A stretch of DNA of 64,000 bases from Sinisalibacter lacisalsi (GTDB lineage: Bacteria; Pseudomonadota; Alphaproteobacteria; Rhodobacterales; Rhodobacteraceae). Positions within the stretch are counted from its first letter, which is position 1. Each line of letters starts with the position of its first letter. The position numbers and the translations under genes are program-made. The stretch spans positions 1,014,501 through 1,078,500 of the forward strand of contig NZ_BMGI01000001.1 of NCBI RefSeq assembly GCF_014640115.1. The letters are read 5' to 3'. The notes under the pieces are model-generated. The model searched no databases and had not been told where the DNA came from. It was given only the letters and a program-made list of their open reading frames with translations. This document shows, in pieces, positions 27,192 through 35,329 of the stretch.

Positions 27192-28274
27192 ATGCCCTCC
27201 GTTCTCCATTACCTCCTCGCCATCCTGGTATTTTTCGGTCTGCCCAGCACCGGCGCCGCGCAAACCGGGCAGATCACCGGCAACCTCGAAGGCGCGGCGC
27301 TGAATTTCGAGGTGTCGAACGGGATTGGCGGTATGCCGGGGGTGTATTTCGATCCCTATGACGATCCCGACTATTCCGGCGTGAGCGTGATCTTCAGCGC
27401 CCTCGAGGACAGCGGCGAGGCGATCAGCGGCGTGATGGCCTTCGTGGATTTCGAGACCGAAGGCGCGCTCGACCTCGGCGAGATGACCTCCGAGAACGTG
27501 GCGGACGCCGTGGTGATGATCGTTGACGAATGGCAAAGCGGCGCTGTGAACCCGAAAACGATCTGGATGGCCGAGGCTGACCGGTTCGAGAGCCTCGAGA
27601 TCACGCGGCTGGAGCTTTCCGGCGATACCGGTGCGATCGCCGGGCGGATCGCCAGCCAGCGTTTCTGCCTGCATGACATGTCGGGCGGTGATCCGGTCGC
27701 CATCCGTCGCGATGGCGCGATGATCTGCAAGCCCGGCGCGGTGGACTTCGCCGTTGCGTCCGATGGCGCCACCGCCGCGCCACCCCGCCAACCGATCGCC
27801 TACGAGGTTCTGGGCCGGATCACCGGCACGGTGGGTCTCGAAAGCCACGAGTGGATCACCATCCTGCCCGAAGGCGGCGAGGCCACCGCCACGCTGCAGC
27901 CATCCGGAACCGGGCTCGACATCCTGCGCCTGCAGGGTCACTCCCCCAGCAGCGCCGATTTTCTGCGCGAGGACGTTCTGTCGATCACCGTCGTGGGGGA
28001 TGTCGCCACCGGCAGCGTTCCCTCCGAAGGCACGGTTCCGGTGGAACTGGCGTTTTTCCCCGGCGAGCCGGGCGTGCTCTACACCTCGCAAGAGGGCGAG
28101 GGGGGCGTAACCGCCAGCATGCGCCAGCTATACCTAGACGGCGATCGCGGTGAAGCGGCGATGTATCTCGATGGCCGGATCTGCCGCGTCGAGGATTTCG
28201 AGCCGGTGCCGGGTGACTGCAGGAGCTTCGAGGCCGAAGTGCGAACCGAGGTGATACGCGCCCGAACCGATTAG
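27192..28274 (+). CDS. Exported protein of unknown function
   Basis: The 360-residue product has a signal peptide (hydrophobic core residues 4-18, cleavage near TGAAQ). The mature protein is acidic and beta-strand rich, with two similar-looking halves: one of about 100 residues around FEVSNGIGGMPGVYFDPYDDPDYSGV and another after residue 200 with LGRITGTVGLESHEWITILPEGG. Four cysteines could form disulfides (RFCLHD, MICKPG, RICRVE, GDCRSF). I do not recognise the family. The ATG at 27192 has AAAAGGA upstream and starts the signal peptide; an upstream-open frame to 27081 is not supported. Confidence 0.65.
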   Translation: MPSVLHYLLAILVFFGLPSTGAAQTGQITGNLEGAALNFEVSNGIGGMPGVYFDPYDDPDYSGVSVIFSALEDSGEAISGVMAFVDFETEGALDLGEMTSENVADAVVMIVDEWQSGAVNPKTIWMAEADRFESLEITRLELSGDTGAIAGRIASQRFCLHDMSGGDPVAIRRDGAMICKPGAVDFAVASDGATAAPPRQPIAYEVLGRITGTVGLESHEWITILPEGGEATATLQPSGTGLDILRLQGHSPSSADFLREDVLSITVVGDVATGSVPSEGTVPVELAFFPGEPGVLYTSQEGEGGVTASMRQLYLDGDRGEAAMYLDGRICRVEDFEPVPGDCRSFEAEVRTEVIRARTD

Positions 28275-28345
28275 GGTGTTGCGGCGCGGGGGGGGGAATC
28301 GGGGATGCGCCCATCCTGCCCCGAAGGAGCGCGAATTAACCTTTG

Positions 28346-28378
28346 GACGATCTGTTGCCATTGGAGCAACAGATCGTC
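28346..28378. promoter_or_regulatory. Perfect 13-bp inverted repeat upstream of luxR
   Basis: The arms GACGATCTGTTGC (28346-28358) and GCAACAGATCGTC (28366-28378) flank a 7-base spacer, 26 bases before the luxR start. There is no T-run, so it may be an operator or an RNA hairpin in the leader rather than a standard terminator. A terminator for the gene ending at 28274 remains possible. Confidence 0.55.
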
Positions 28379-28404
28379 GCGCCTCGGGAGATTAATTCCG
28401 GAGA

Positions 28405-29067
28405 ATGGGCAATTTGGGGTTGTGCACCTCAATCGAGCGTCCTTACCTGAGGTTCATGGGGCGGAATCAAAACATAGACGACTTGCTCGTTGAACTGGGC
28501 GACCAGGCACCCTCAGGGTACTATCTTGCCTTGCATGTCAGGTTCGCCGCGCCGCTCATGATGTTTCAAACCTACGATCCGCGTTGGATCGACCATTACA
28601 CCCAGAATGCCTATGCCCTGCGCGACCCGATCGTCGCCTGGGGTATCTCGCGGACCGGGGCCACCCGTTGGAGCGACATCGATCTGCCCGACCCTTTCGG
28701 CATCATGCAAGAGGCGCGCCAATACGGGCTGGTCTATGGTGTCTGCGTCTCCTGCGGGCCGATGACCTCACGCACGATCGCGTCTGCGGCGCGCAGCGAC
28801 CGGGAATTCAGCGAGGAAGAGATCGCGACGATTTCTGGTATCATCCTGCACCTGCATCACGAAACCGAACCCCCCGACAACCTCACGCCCGCCGAGATCG
28901 AGGCGTTGCAGGTCGTTGCCTCGGGGGAGCGCTATGCCGCCGGTGCGGCGCGGCTCGGAATTTCCGAGTCCGCGCTCAAGGCCCGGCTGGCATCGGCGCG
29001 CAAGAAGCTATTCGCCCGCACCTCTGCCGAAGCCATTCAACGCGCGAAGGACTACCGGTTGCTCTGA
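28405..29067 (+). CDS. LuxR-family quorum-sensing regulator
   Basis: The 220-residue protein has an N-terminal autoinducer-binding domain with the usual aromatic and acidic positions (W and Y in DPRWIDHYTQNAYALRDP, and W in TRWSDIDLPDPFG, ending in YGLVYGVCVSCGP). The C-terminal helix-turn-helix is LTPAEIEALQVVASGERYAAGAARLGISESALKARLASARKKLFA. It should bind an acyl-homoserine lactone and control transcription. The luxI gene follows 95 bases later. The start could also be the ATG at 28456 (MGRNQN), which would trim 17 residues. A perfect inverted repeat lies just upstream. Confidence 0.9.
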   Translation: MGNLGLCTSIERPYLRFMGRNQNIDDLLVELGDQAPSGYYLALHVRFAAPLMMFQTYDPRWIDHYTQNAYALRDPIVAWGISRTGATRWSDIDLPDPFGIMQEARQYGLVYGVCVSCGPMTSRTIASAARSDREFSEEEIATISGIILHLHHETEPPDNLTPAEIEALQVVASGERYAAGAARLGISESALKARLASARKKLFARTSAEAIQRAKDYRLL

Positions 29068-29162
29068 GCCTGTATGATACCGGTCAGGCCGTTCGATGCC
29101 ACGCGGGGCCCAGGTCGGGGGCGGCGGATAGCTGCTGTTCAACCCTGACTTGGAGAAAGACC

Positions 29163-29750
29163 ATGCAAACGACGACACTTTCCTTCGCCAATCTGCACAA
29201 CCATGGCGAGCTTTTTGTTAACCTGCTTCGCGCTAGACGGCAGAGCTTCATCGTCCAGAACAACTGGGATCTGCCCGAGGCGATGGGGATGGAGTTCGAT
29301 CAATACGACACCCCCGCGAGCCGCTGGGTGGCGGTGCACGATTTCGGGCGGGTCTATGCCGGTATCCGGCTGACCCCCACGACCGCGCGGGTGGGGATCT
29401 ACACCTACATGATCCGCGACGCCCAGCGCGGCTTGCTGGATTCGATCCCCTCCGATCTGCTCTACGAAGAAGCGCCGGTGGCCGAGAACGTGTGGGAAAG
29501 CTCGCGCGTGTTCGTGGCGCACGACACGCCGCAGAAGCTGCGCCGGGTGGTGCACCTGCACCTCATCGAGGAGATGACCAAGACGGCCCGCGATCTCGGG
29601 GCCACCCGCGTGCTCGGCCTGATCCCGGCGAACTGGCCGCGCTGGGCGCGCCGCCGGGGGCTCGACGCCGAAGCCGCCGGGCCGGTGATGCATATCGACG
29701 GAATCGACAACCAGGTGGTGTCGATCAGCCTCGCCGACAAGATGCACTGA
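29163..29750 (+). CDS. Acyl-homoserine-lactone synthase (LuxI family)
   Basis: The 195-residue protein shows the LuxI invariant residues: RRQSFI (Arg25/Phe29), Trp35, Asp46 and Asp49 in EFDQYD, Arg69 in GIRL, and a Glu-Arg pair in WESSRVFV. It makes a diffusible N-acyl-homoserine lactone from S-adenosylmethionine and an acyl carrier. It follows the luxR gene in the same orientation and ends at a strong terminator. The ATG at 29163 has TTGGAGAAAG upstream. The acyl-chain type cannot be read from sequence. Confidence 0.92.
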   Translation: MQTTTLSFANLHNHGELFVNLLRARRQSFIVQNNWDLPEAMGMEFDQYDTPASRWVAVHDFGRVYAGIRLTPTTARVGIYTYMIRDAQRGLLDSIPSDLLYEEAPVAENVWESSRVFVAHDTPQKLRRVVHLHLIEEMTKTARDLGATRVLGLIPANWPRWARRRGLDAEAAGPVMHIDGIDNQVVSISLADKMH

Positions 29751-29757
29751 GGCAGAG

Positions 29758-29788
29758 ACCTGCCCCGGCGACGCGCCGGGGCAGGTTT
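29758..29788 (+). terminator. Rho-independent terminator after luxI
   Basis: A perfect 13-bp stem (ACCTGCCCCGGCG / CGCCGGGGCAGGT) with a 3-base loop is followed by TTT. It starts 7 bases after the luxI stop and separates the quorum-sensing pair from the UPF0262 gene. Confidence 0.8.
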
Positions 29789-29876
29789 GCATTCTCGCGG
29801 CCCGCCATGGCCGCGATTGTGCACGCGGGGCGCATGCGTTACCCCTTTCGGCAAGACCAGAGCCGGAACGAACCCC

Positions 29877-30353
29877 ATGAACAGCATCGCCAAGATCGAG
29901 ATCGACGATACCGGCCTCGCCGCGCCCACGCCCGAGATCGAGCAGGAGCGCAAGGTGGCGGTGTTCGATCTTCTGGAACAGAACAGCTTTGCCCCGGTGC
30001 CGCGCGGCGATGTTGCGCCGCCCGATGGCCCCTATGCCCTGCATCTCTCGATCCGCGACAAGCGCCTCGTTTTCGATGTCGAAACCGAGAGCGGTGAGAA
30101 GGCCGGCGAGTTCCACCTTTCGCTCGGGCCGTTCCGGCAAGTGGTGAAAGACTATTTCCAGATCTGCGAGAGCTATTTCGACGCGGTGAAAAAGCTGCCC
30201 CCGGCCCAGATCGAAACCATCGACATGGCCCGGCGCGGCATCCACAACGAGGGCGCGCGGGTGTTGCAGGAGCGGCTCGAGGGCAAGGCCGAGGTCGATA
30301 CCGATACAGCGCGCCGCCTGTTCACCCTCATCTGCGTGTTGCACTGGGGTTGA
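29877..30353 (+). CDS. UPF0262 family protein
   Basis: The 158-residue protein matches the UPF0262 family found almost only in alphaproteobacteria. It has KIEIDDTGLAAPTPEIEQER, AVFDLLEQNSFAPV, YALHLSIRDKRLVFDVE, LGPFRQVVKDYFQICESYFDAV and a final RRLFTLICVLHWG. The function is unknown. Conserved placement upstream of a phosphatase and infA in Rhodobacteraceae is seen here too. The ATG at 29877 begins the conserved N-terminus. Confidence 0.9.
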   Translation: MNSIAKIEIDDTGLAAPTPEIEQERKVAVFDLLEQNSFAPVPRGDVAPPDGPYALHLSIRDKRLVFDVETESGEKAGEFHLSLGPFRQVVKDYFQICESYFDAVKKLPPAQIETIDMARRGIHNEGARVLQERLEGKAEVDTDTARRLFTLICVLHWG

Positions 30354-30357
30354 CGCG

Positions 30358-30834
30358 GTGGGTGCCACGCTCCCCCAGTCGGTGCTGTTTTGCTGCGATC
30401 ACAACGCGGTGCGCTCGCCGATGGCCGAGGGCATGATGAAAAAGTTCTACGGCGAGCGGGTTTACGTGCAGTCGGCCGGGGTGAAGAGCGAGATGGAAGT
30501 GGATGGTTTTTCGGTTTCGGTCTGCGGCGAGATCGGCGTGCCGCTGCACCAGCACAAGGTGCGCTCGTTCGACGAGATGCAGCAATGGGGCGACGATCTT
30601 TCCGCCTATGACCTGATCGTGGCGCTCAGCCCGGCCAGCCAGCGCCGGGTTCTGGAACTGACCCGCTACCACCACCTCGAGGTGGAATACTGGCCGGTGC
30701 TCGACCCGACCGGCCTCGGCACCAAGCGCGAAGACAAGCTCTCGGCCTACCGCCAGGCGCGCGACCAGATCCGCGACCGGATGATCGCCCGTTTCGGCCC
30801 GCCCCTGCCTGATGCCGACTACGAAGGAGACTGA
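30358..30834 (+). CDS. Low-molecular-weight phosphotyrosine phosphatase family protein
   Basis: The 158-residue protein has the phosphatase loop CDHNAVRS (Cys13-x5-Arg19), followed by PMAEGMMKK, and a later acidic loop VLDPTGLG carrying the general-acid Asp. It should be a small cytoplasmic phosphatase, though the substrate (phosphotyrosine protein or arsenate-like anion) is unknown. The GTG start lies 4 bases after the UPF0262 stop, so co-translation is likely. The gene pair is conserved near infA in Rhodobacteraceae. Confidence 0.88.
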   Translation: MGATLPQSVLFCCDHNAVRSPMAEGMMKKFYGERVYVQSAGVKSEMEVDGFSVSVCGEIGVPLHQHKVRSFDEMQQWGDDLSAYDLIVALSPASQRRVLELTRYHHLEVEYWPVLDPTGLGTKREDKLSAYRQARDQIRDRMIARFGPPLPDADYEGD

Positions 30835-30838
30835 CGCG

Positions 30839-31228
30839 ATGAACCGAGACGTGATCGCCCGCTATTTCGATGCCTTCAACCGGGGCGACATCGAGGCCAT
30901 GCTGGCCGAGCTGTCCGACGATGTGGCCCACCACGTCAACGAGGGCGAGGTGCGCCGGGGCAAGGCGCTGTTCCGCGAGTTCTGCGATCACATGGCGCGC
31001 TGCTACCGAGAGGAACTGAAGGATCTCGTGATCTTCACCGAAGGCGATCGGGCGGCGGCGGAATACATGGTGCATGGCAGCTACCTTGCCTCCGACGCGG
31101 GCCTGCCCGAGGCGCGCGGGCAGGATTACGTTCTCCCGGCGGGCTCGTTCTTCACCCTCGACGGCGGCAAGATCGCGCGGGTGACCACCTATTACAATCT
31201 CGCCCACTGGCTGAGGCAGGTCTCGTGA
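30839..31228 (+). CDS. SnoaL/ketosteroid-isomerase-like protein
   Basis: The 129-residue NTF2-fold protein has the N-terminal helix YFDAFNRGDIEAMLAELSDDV, the pocket strand VAHHVNEGEVRRGKALFREF and C-terminal strands FFTLDGGKIARVTTYYN, typical of SnoaL-like proteins. Such folds form small hydrophobic pockets used for isomerases, hydrolases or ligand binding; the role is not assignable. It starts 4 bases after the phosphatase gene and overlaps the GNAT gene by 4 bases (GTGA). Confidence 0.85.
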   Translation: MNRDVIARYFDAFNRGDIEAMLAELSDDVAHHVNEGEVRRGKALFREFCDHMARCYREELKDLVIFTEGDRAAAEYMVHGSYLASDAGLPEARGQDYVLPAGSFFTLDGGKIARVTTYYNLAHWLRQVS

Positions 31229-31815
31229 TCAAGGTCCGCCCGCTCACCGGCGACGATCTCGCCCGCGTTCTGCCCGATGTGGCGCGGCTGCGCATCGAGG
31301 TGTTCCGGGCCTGGCCCTATCTCTACGAGGGCGATCTGGCCTACGAGGAACGCTACCTGCAAAGCTACCGCGAGTCCGAACAGGCGATCGTGGTCGGCGC
31401 CTTCGACGGTGCGCGCCTCGTGGGGGCCGCCACCGGCACGCCGATGGAAGACCATGTCGAGGATTTCGCCCGCGCATTCGAGGATACCGGCTACCCGGTC
31501 GACGAAATCTTCTACTGCGCCGAATCGGTCCTGCTGCCCGCCTACCGGGGGCAGGGGGTTGGCCATGCCTTCTTCGACCAGCGCGAGGCCCATGCCCGCG
31601 CCCTCGGGCGGCGCTTCGCGGCCTTCTGTGGCGTGGTGCGGCCGAACGATCATCCCGACCGCCCCGAGGGCTACGTGCCACTCGATGGGTTCTGGCGACG
31701 GCGCGGCTACCGGCCGCTCGCCGGCGCGCTCGCCGAGTTCTCGTGGAAAGACATCGGCGAGGCGGAACAAACCGCCAAACCCATGCAATTCTGGATAAGA
31801 AAGCTGGAGCCATGA
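31225..31815 (+). CDS. GNAT-family N-acetyltransferase
   Basis: The 196-residue protein has the GNAT fold. The acetyl-CoA pyrophosphate loop is AYRGQGVGHAFFDQREAHARALG (consensus R/Q-x-x-G-x-G/A), preceded by the beta4 strand IFYCAESVLLP. The substrate is unknown. The C-terminus has a DGFWRRRGY motif typical of acceptor recognition. The GTG start overlaps the preceding stop and the stop overlaps the next ATG, placing it firmly in the SnoaL / GNAT / hydrolase trio. Confidence 0.88.
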   Translation: MIKVRPLTGDDLARVLPDVARLRIEVFRAWPYLYEGDLAYEERYLQSYRESEQAIVVGAFDGARLVGAATGTPMEDHVEDFARAFEDTGYPVDEIFYCAESVLLPAYRGQGVGHAFFDQREAHARALGRRFAAFCGVVRPNDHPDRPEGYVPLDGFWRRRGYRPLAGALAEFSWKDIGEAEQTAKPMQFWIRKLEP

Positions 31816-32693
31816 AACTCGCCGCCGCCTGCTACCCGATCGACTGGATGGAGGGTTTCGACTGCTACGCCGACAAGCTCGCCGCGTGGGTGGGCGAGGC
31901 GGCGGGGCAGGGGGCCGATCTGCTCGTCTTCCCCGAATACGGCGCGATGGAACTGGCCGCCTTCGCCGGGCGCGAGGTGGCGGGCGATACGCAAGCTTCC
32001 ATGCGCGCGGTGAGCGATGCCCTGCCGCGCGCCTGGGATCTGCACGCCGAGCTTGCCGCGCGCCACGGCGTGCACATTCTCGCCGCCTCCGGTCCTTTCT
32101 TCGCGGGTGAACACGCGGTGAACCGGGCGATGTTCTTCACCCCCGACGGCAGGCGCCAGCCGCATGACAAGCAGATCATGACCCGCTGGGAACGCGATCC
32201 GATGGACGTGCGTCCCGGCGATCCGCTGGTGGTGATGGACACCGCGCTGGGCCGGATCGGCGTGCTGATCTGCTACGACGCCGAGTTTCCGCTGCTTGGC
32301 CGGGCGCTGGTGGAGGCGGGGGCCGAAATCATCCTCGTGCCCTCCGCCACAGAGGCGCTGGAGGGCTTCAGCCGGGTGCGCGTGGGCGCGATGGCGCGCG
32401 CGCTCGAGGGGCAATGCGTGGTGGCTCATGCGCCCACGCAAGGTGCCGCGCCGTGGAACCCGGTGGTGGATGAAAATGCCGGTGCCGCAAGCATCTACGG
32501 CCCACCCGACCGGGGCTTCCCCGCCACCGGCATTCTCGCCGAGGGGGCGATGAATGCGCCGGGCTGGACCATCGCCGAGGTCGACCTCGCGCTGGTCCGC
32601 GCCGCCCGCGCCGATGGCAATGTGCTCACCATGGCGCATTGGCGCGAACAGGCTGCCCGCGCCGAATCCGTCCAAACCGTGGTGCTTGCGTGA
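31812..32693 (+). CDS. Carbon-nitrogen hydrolase (nitrilase superfamily)
   Basis: The 293-residue amidase-type protein has the Glu-Lys-Cys triad: Glu42 in VFPEYG, Lys120 in PHDKQIM and Cys154 in LICYDAEFP. A further acidic residue follows in the PSATEALEG region. It probably hydrolyses an amide, nitrile or omega-amide, with the substrate uncertain. The gene ATG overlaps the stop of the GNAT gene. An acetyltransferase plus amidase next to each other could act on the same amide bond in opposite directions, but this is inference. Confidence 0.9.
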   Translation: MKLAAACYPIDWMEGFDCYADKLAAWVGEAAGQGADLLVFPEYGAMELAAFAGREVAGDTQASMRAVSDALPRAWDLHAELAARHGVHILAASGPFFAGEHAVNRAMFFTPDGRRQPHDKQIMTRWERDPMDVRPGDPLVVMDTALGRIGVLICYDAEFPLLGRALVEAGAEIILVPSATEALEGFSRVRVGAMARALEGQCVVAHAPTQGAAPWNPVVDENAGAASIYGPPDRGFPATGILAEGAMNAPGWTIAEVDLALVRAARADGNVLTMAHWREQAARAESVQTVVLA

Positions 32694-32700
32694 TTAGAGC

Positions 32701-32731
32701 TTGAAAAACGGGGTCAATGGGGCCATTTAAT
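32701..32731 (+). promoter_or_regulatory. Candidate infA promoter
   Basis: TTGAAA (32701-32706) and TTTAAT (32726-32731) with a 19-base spacer lie 42 bases before infA. The spacing is long, but the position and local AT content fit a promoter that lets infA be expressed apart from the upstream hydrolase gene. Confidence 0.35.
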
Positions 32732-32772
32732 GCGCGCCCACAGCTTGGTGGGCGATCAATAACGGAGTGACC

Positions 32773-32991
32773 ATGGCCAAGGAAGAACTGCTCGAATTTC
32801 CCGGTGTCGTGAAGGAACTCCTGCCGAACGCGACGTTCCGGGTCGAGCTGGAAAACGGCCATGAGATCATCGCGCACACGGCAGGCAAGATGCGCAAGAA
32901 CCGCATCCGTGTTCTGGCTGGCGACAAGGTTCAGGTGGAAATGACGCCTTACGACCTGACGAAGGGTCGTATCAATTTCCGCTTCAAGTGA
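32773..32991 (+). CDS. infA: Translation initiation factor IF-1
   Basis: The 72-residue OB-fold protein has the standard IF-1 length and sequence: [56 protein letters not shown] and the ending [12 protein letters not shown]. It binds the 30S A-site during initiation. The ATG at 32773 has GGAG 6 bases upstream; a TTG/GTG-type extension at 32767 is not needed. It is followed 1 base later by the maf gene. Confidence 0.97.
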   Translation: MAKEELLEFPGVVKELLPNATFRVELENGHEIIAHTAGKMRKNRIRVLAGDKVQVEMTPYDLTKGRINFRFK

Positions 32992-32992
32992 C

Positions 32993-33589
32993 GTGGGTGA
33001 AGCCCGCTCACCAAAACTGATTCTCGGTTCCGGCTCGCCTCGGCGGGCCGAACTGCTTTCAACGCTGGGGATAACGCCCCACGCGGTGCGCCCCCCCGAG
33101 ATCGACGAAACCCCGGTAAAGGGCGAAACCCCGCTGCACTACTGCCGCCGCATCGCGTCTGAAAAGGCCGCGGCGATGCAGGTGGGCGCGGACGAGGTGG
33201 TGCTCTGTGCCGATACCACCGTGGCGCTTGGCCGGGGCATTCTTGGCAAACCCGCCGATGAGCGCGAAGCCGCTGCCTTCCTGCGCGGGCTTTCGGGGCG
33301 GCGCCACCGGGTTATCACCTCTGTGGTGGTGCGCAACGCGGGCGGGAGTTTCGCCCGCGACGTGGTCACCAACGTGAAGATGAAGCGGCTCAGCGATGCC
33401 GAGCTTGCCGCCTATCTCGCCTCGGGCGACTGGCGTGGCAAGGCGGGGGCTTACGCGATCCAGGGCCCGGCCGGGGCGTTCATCCCGTGGATCCAGGGCA
33501 GCTATACCGCGGTGATGGGCCTGCCCGTCGCCGAAACCGCCGCGCTGCTCGTGGCGGCGGGCTACCCCGTGCACGAGGGCTGGGCATGA
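32993..33589 (+). CDS. maf: Maf-family nucleotide pyrophosphatase
   Basis: The 198-residue protein begins with the Maf motif [14 protein letters not shown] and has the Asp/Glu pocket [15 protein letters not shown] and the later [31 protein letters not shown]. These residues bind and hydrolyse non-canonical or standard nucleoside triphosphates. The start is a GTG one base after the infA stop, with a poor ribosome binding site, suggesting coupled translation. It overlaps the RNase gene as ATGA. Confidence 0.93.
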   Translation: MGEARSPKLILGSGSPRRAELLSTLGITPHAVRPPEIDETPVKGETPLHYCRRIASEKAAAMQVGADEVVLCADTTVALGRGILGKPADEREAAAFLRGLSGRRHRVITSVVVRNAGGSFARDVVTNVKMKRLSDAELAAYLASGDWRGKAGAYAIQGPAGAFIPWIQGSYTAVMGLPVAETAALLVAAGYPVHEGWA

Positions 33590-34626
33590 AAGGCAGCGTG
33601 ATCGCGCTCGACGAGATCGCCGGCCGCAAGGCCGCGGCGCGGCTTGTCGATGGCCAGCTCGACGATTTCCTGGTCGATCCCGCCCCGGAAGATCCCAGCG
33701 CCCGCCCCGGCGCGATCTACCGCGCGATCTGCGACCGGCCGATGAAAGGGCAGGGGGGGATGTTCGTCCGCCTGCCGGAGGGCTCCGGCTTCCTGCGCCA
33801 GGCGAAAGGGTTGAAACCCGGCCAGCCGCTGCTCGCGCAGGTGACCGGCTGGGCGGAACCGGGCAAGGCGGTGCCGCTGACGGCCAAGGTCCTGTTCAAG
33901 TCGCGCTATGCGATCGTCACCCCCGGTGCGCCCGGCATCAACCTGTCGCGCCGGATTCATGACGAGGAGGCGCGGGTGCGGCTGCTCGAGATCGCGCACG
34001 AGGCGATGGGCGAAGCGGGCGATACCGGGCTCATCCTGCGCTCCGAGGCCGCCGGGGGCGATGACGCGGCGGTGGCGGAGGATGTTGCCGCGATGCGCGA
34101 TCTCGCCCGCGCCGTGCTCGAGGATGCCGAGGGGCGCGAGCCCGAACTGCTCGTCGACGGGCCCGATGCCCACCTTCTCGCCTGGCGCGACTGGGCCGTG
34201 CCCGACCACCTTGACGATGCGCCGGGCAGCTTCGCCCGGCACGGCATTGATGAGATGATTGCGATATTGCGCAACACCTATGCCCCCCTTTCAGGGGGCG
34301 CATTTGCCCATATCGAACAAACGCGCGCGCTCATTGCCGTCGACGTGAACACCGGGGGCGACACTTCCCCCGCCGCCGGGCTGAAGGCCAATATCGCGCT
34401 TGCCCGCGCCTTGCCGCGGCTGTTGCGCTGCAAGGGGCTTGGCGGCCAGATCACGCTCGATCTCGCGCCGATGCCGAAGAAGGACCGGCCCGCTTTCGAG
34501 CAGACGATCCGGGCCGCCTTCCGTGCCGACCCGATCGAAACCGTGCTCGCGGGCTGGACGCCGCTGGGGCATTACGAGTTGCAACGCCAGCGTGCGCGCC
34601 GCCCCCTGGCTGAAATGCTGCCCTGA
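33586..34626 (+). CDS. Short RNase E/G family ribonuclease
   Basis: The 346-residue protein corresponds to the catalytic part of RNase E/G. It has an atypical N-terminal S1-like region ([23 protein letters not shown]) and the catalytic core with the two acidic positions, IAVDVNTGG and QITLDLAPM, matching the metal-binding aspartates of RNase E. It is shorter than E. coli RNase G (489), and no C-x-x-C zinc link is visible. It ends soon after the small domain start ([11 protein letters not shown]). It probably processes RNA in the cytoplasm. In related genomes yacG usually follows; I see none here. Confidence 0.9.
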   Translation: MKGSVIALDEIAGRKAAARLVDGQLDDFLVDPAPEDPSARPGAIYRAICDRPMKGQGGMFVRLPEGSGFLRQAKGLKPGQPLLAQVTGWAEPGKAVPLTAKVLFKSRYAIVTPGAPGINLSRRIHDEEARVRLLEIAHEAMGEAGDTGLILRSEAAGGDDAAVAEDVAAMRDLARAVLEDAEGREPELLVDGPDAHLLAWRDWAVPDHLDDAPGSFARHGIDEMIAILRNTYAPLSGGAFAHIEQTRALIAVDVNTGGDTSPAAGLKANIALARALPRLLRCKGLGGQITLDLAPMPKKDRPAFEQTIRAAFRADPIETVLAGWTPLGHYELQRQRARRPLAEMLP

Positions 34627-34702
34627 GCGGCACGCGGGCGGGGGTCGGTGCTGCGTTCAGCGGACCGGACCCCGGCGTCATCCTGCTGACCGGGTGCCTT
34701 CT

Positions 34703-35329
34703 CTATTCGGCCCTCGGGGTGCCTGCATGCGCATCACGCCTTTCGAACACGGCCATCTGGCTGGCGCCCCCGAGCTCGGGGTGGCGGCCGGCGATGTCTT
34801 CGAAGCCCACATCGTAACCCGCTGCCTCGGCCACGCGCCGGCACCAGCGTTGGAACCTTGCCCGGTCCCACTCGAAGCGGTGGCCGGGGTGGCGCATCCG
34901 GTTCGGCGGCACGCCGAGCAGCGGGTTGAACTCGGCATTCGGAGTTGTGATCACAACCGTGCCCGGCCGCATCGACCGAAACAGCGCCCGCTCCAGCTGC
35001 GACAGCCGGTCGGGGTCTATATGCTCGATCGTTTCGACGAGGATGGCGCAATCGAACCCGGCCAGATCGGGTGCCGGCTCGGTCATCGAGGCTTCGCGCA
35101 ATTCGATACGCGGCCCGCGCTCGTCGAGCGCCTTCAACCTCGTTTTGAGCCGCTCAAGCGAGACGGGGCAGATATCGACGCCCACCAGCGCGTCGAGACC
35201 GGGCTCGACCGCGAGCCGCACGAACAGATCGCCATCGCCGCAGCCGAGATCGACCAGCCGCGTCGCCCCGCAGGCCCGCACAACGCGCTGCACCGCTTGC
35301 AGCCGTTCCTCGTGCAGCCAGCTGGTCAC
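34703..35329 (-). CDS. Hen1-like RNA 3'-terminal methyltransferase domain protein
   Basis: The 208-residue protein has a SAM-binding motif VDLGCGDGDLF. It also has the Hen1-specific metal/active site: VETIEHIDPDRL (Glu-x-x-Glu-His) and, 50 residues later, NRMRHPGHRFEWDRARFQRW, matching the H-x-x-H-x-F-E-W signature. Hen1 enzymes 2'-O-methylate the 3' end of RNAs. In bacteria Hen1 normally works with Pnkp in RNA repair and carries an extra N-terminal domain, but here the methyltransferase domain stands alone. A GTG start overlaps the stop of the next methyltransferase gene. Confidence 0.85.
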   Translation of the reverse strand: MTSWLHEERLQAVQRVVRACGATRLVDLGCGDGDLFVRLAVEPGLDALVGVDICPVSLERLKTRLKALDERGPRIELREASMTEPAPDLAGFDCAILVETIEHIDPDRLSQLERALFRSMRPGTVVITTPNAEFNPLLGVPPNRMRHPGHRFEWDRARFQRWCRRVAEAAGYDVGFEDIAGRHPELGGASQMAVFERRDAHAGTPRAE

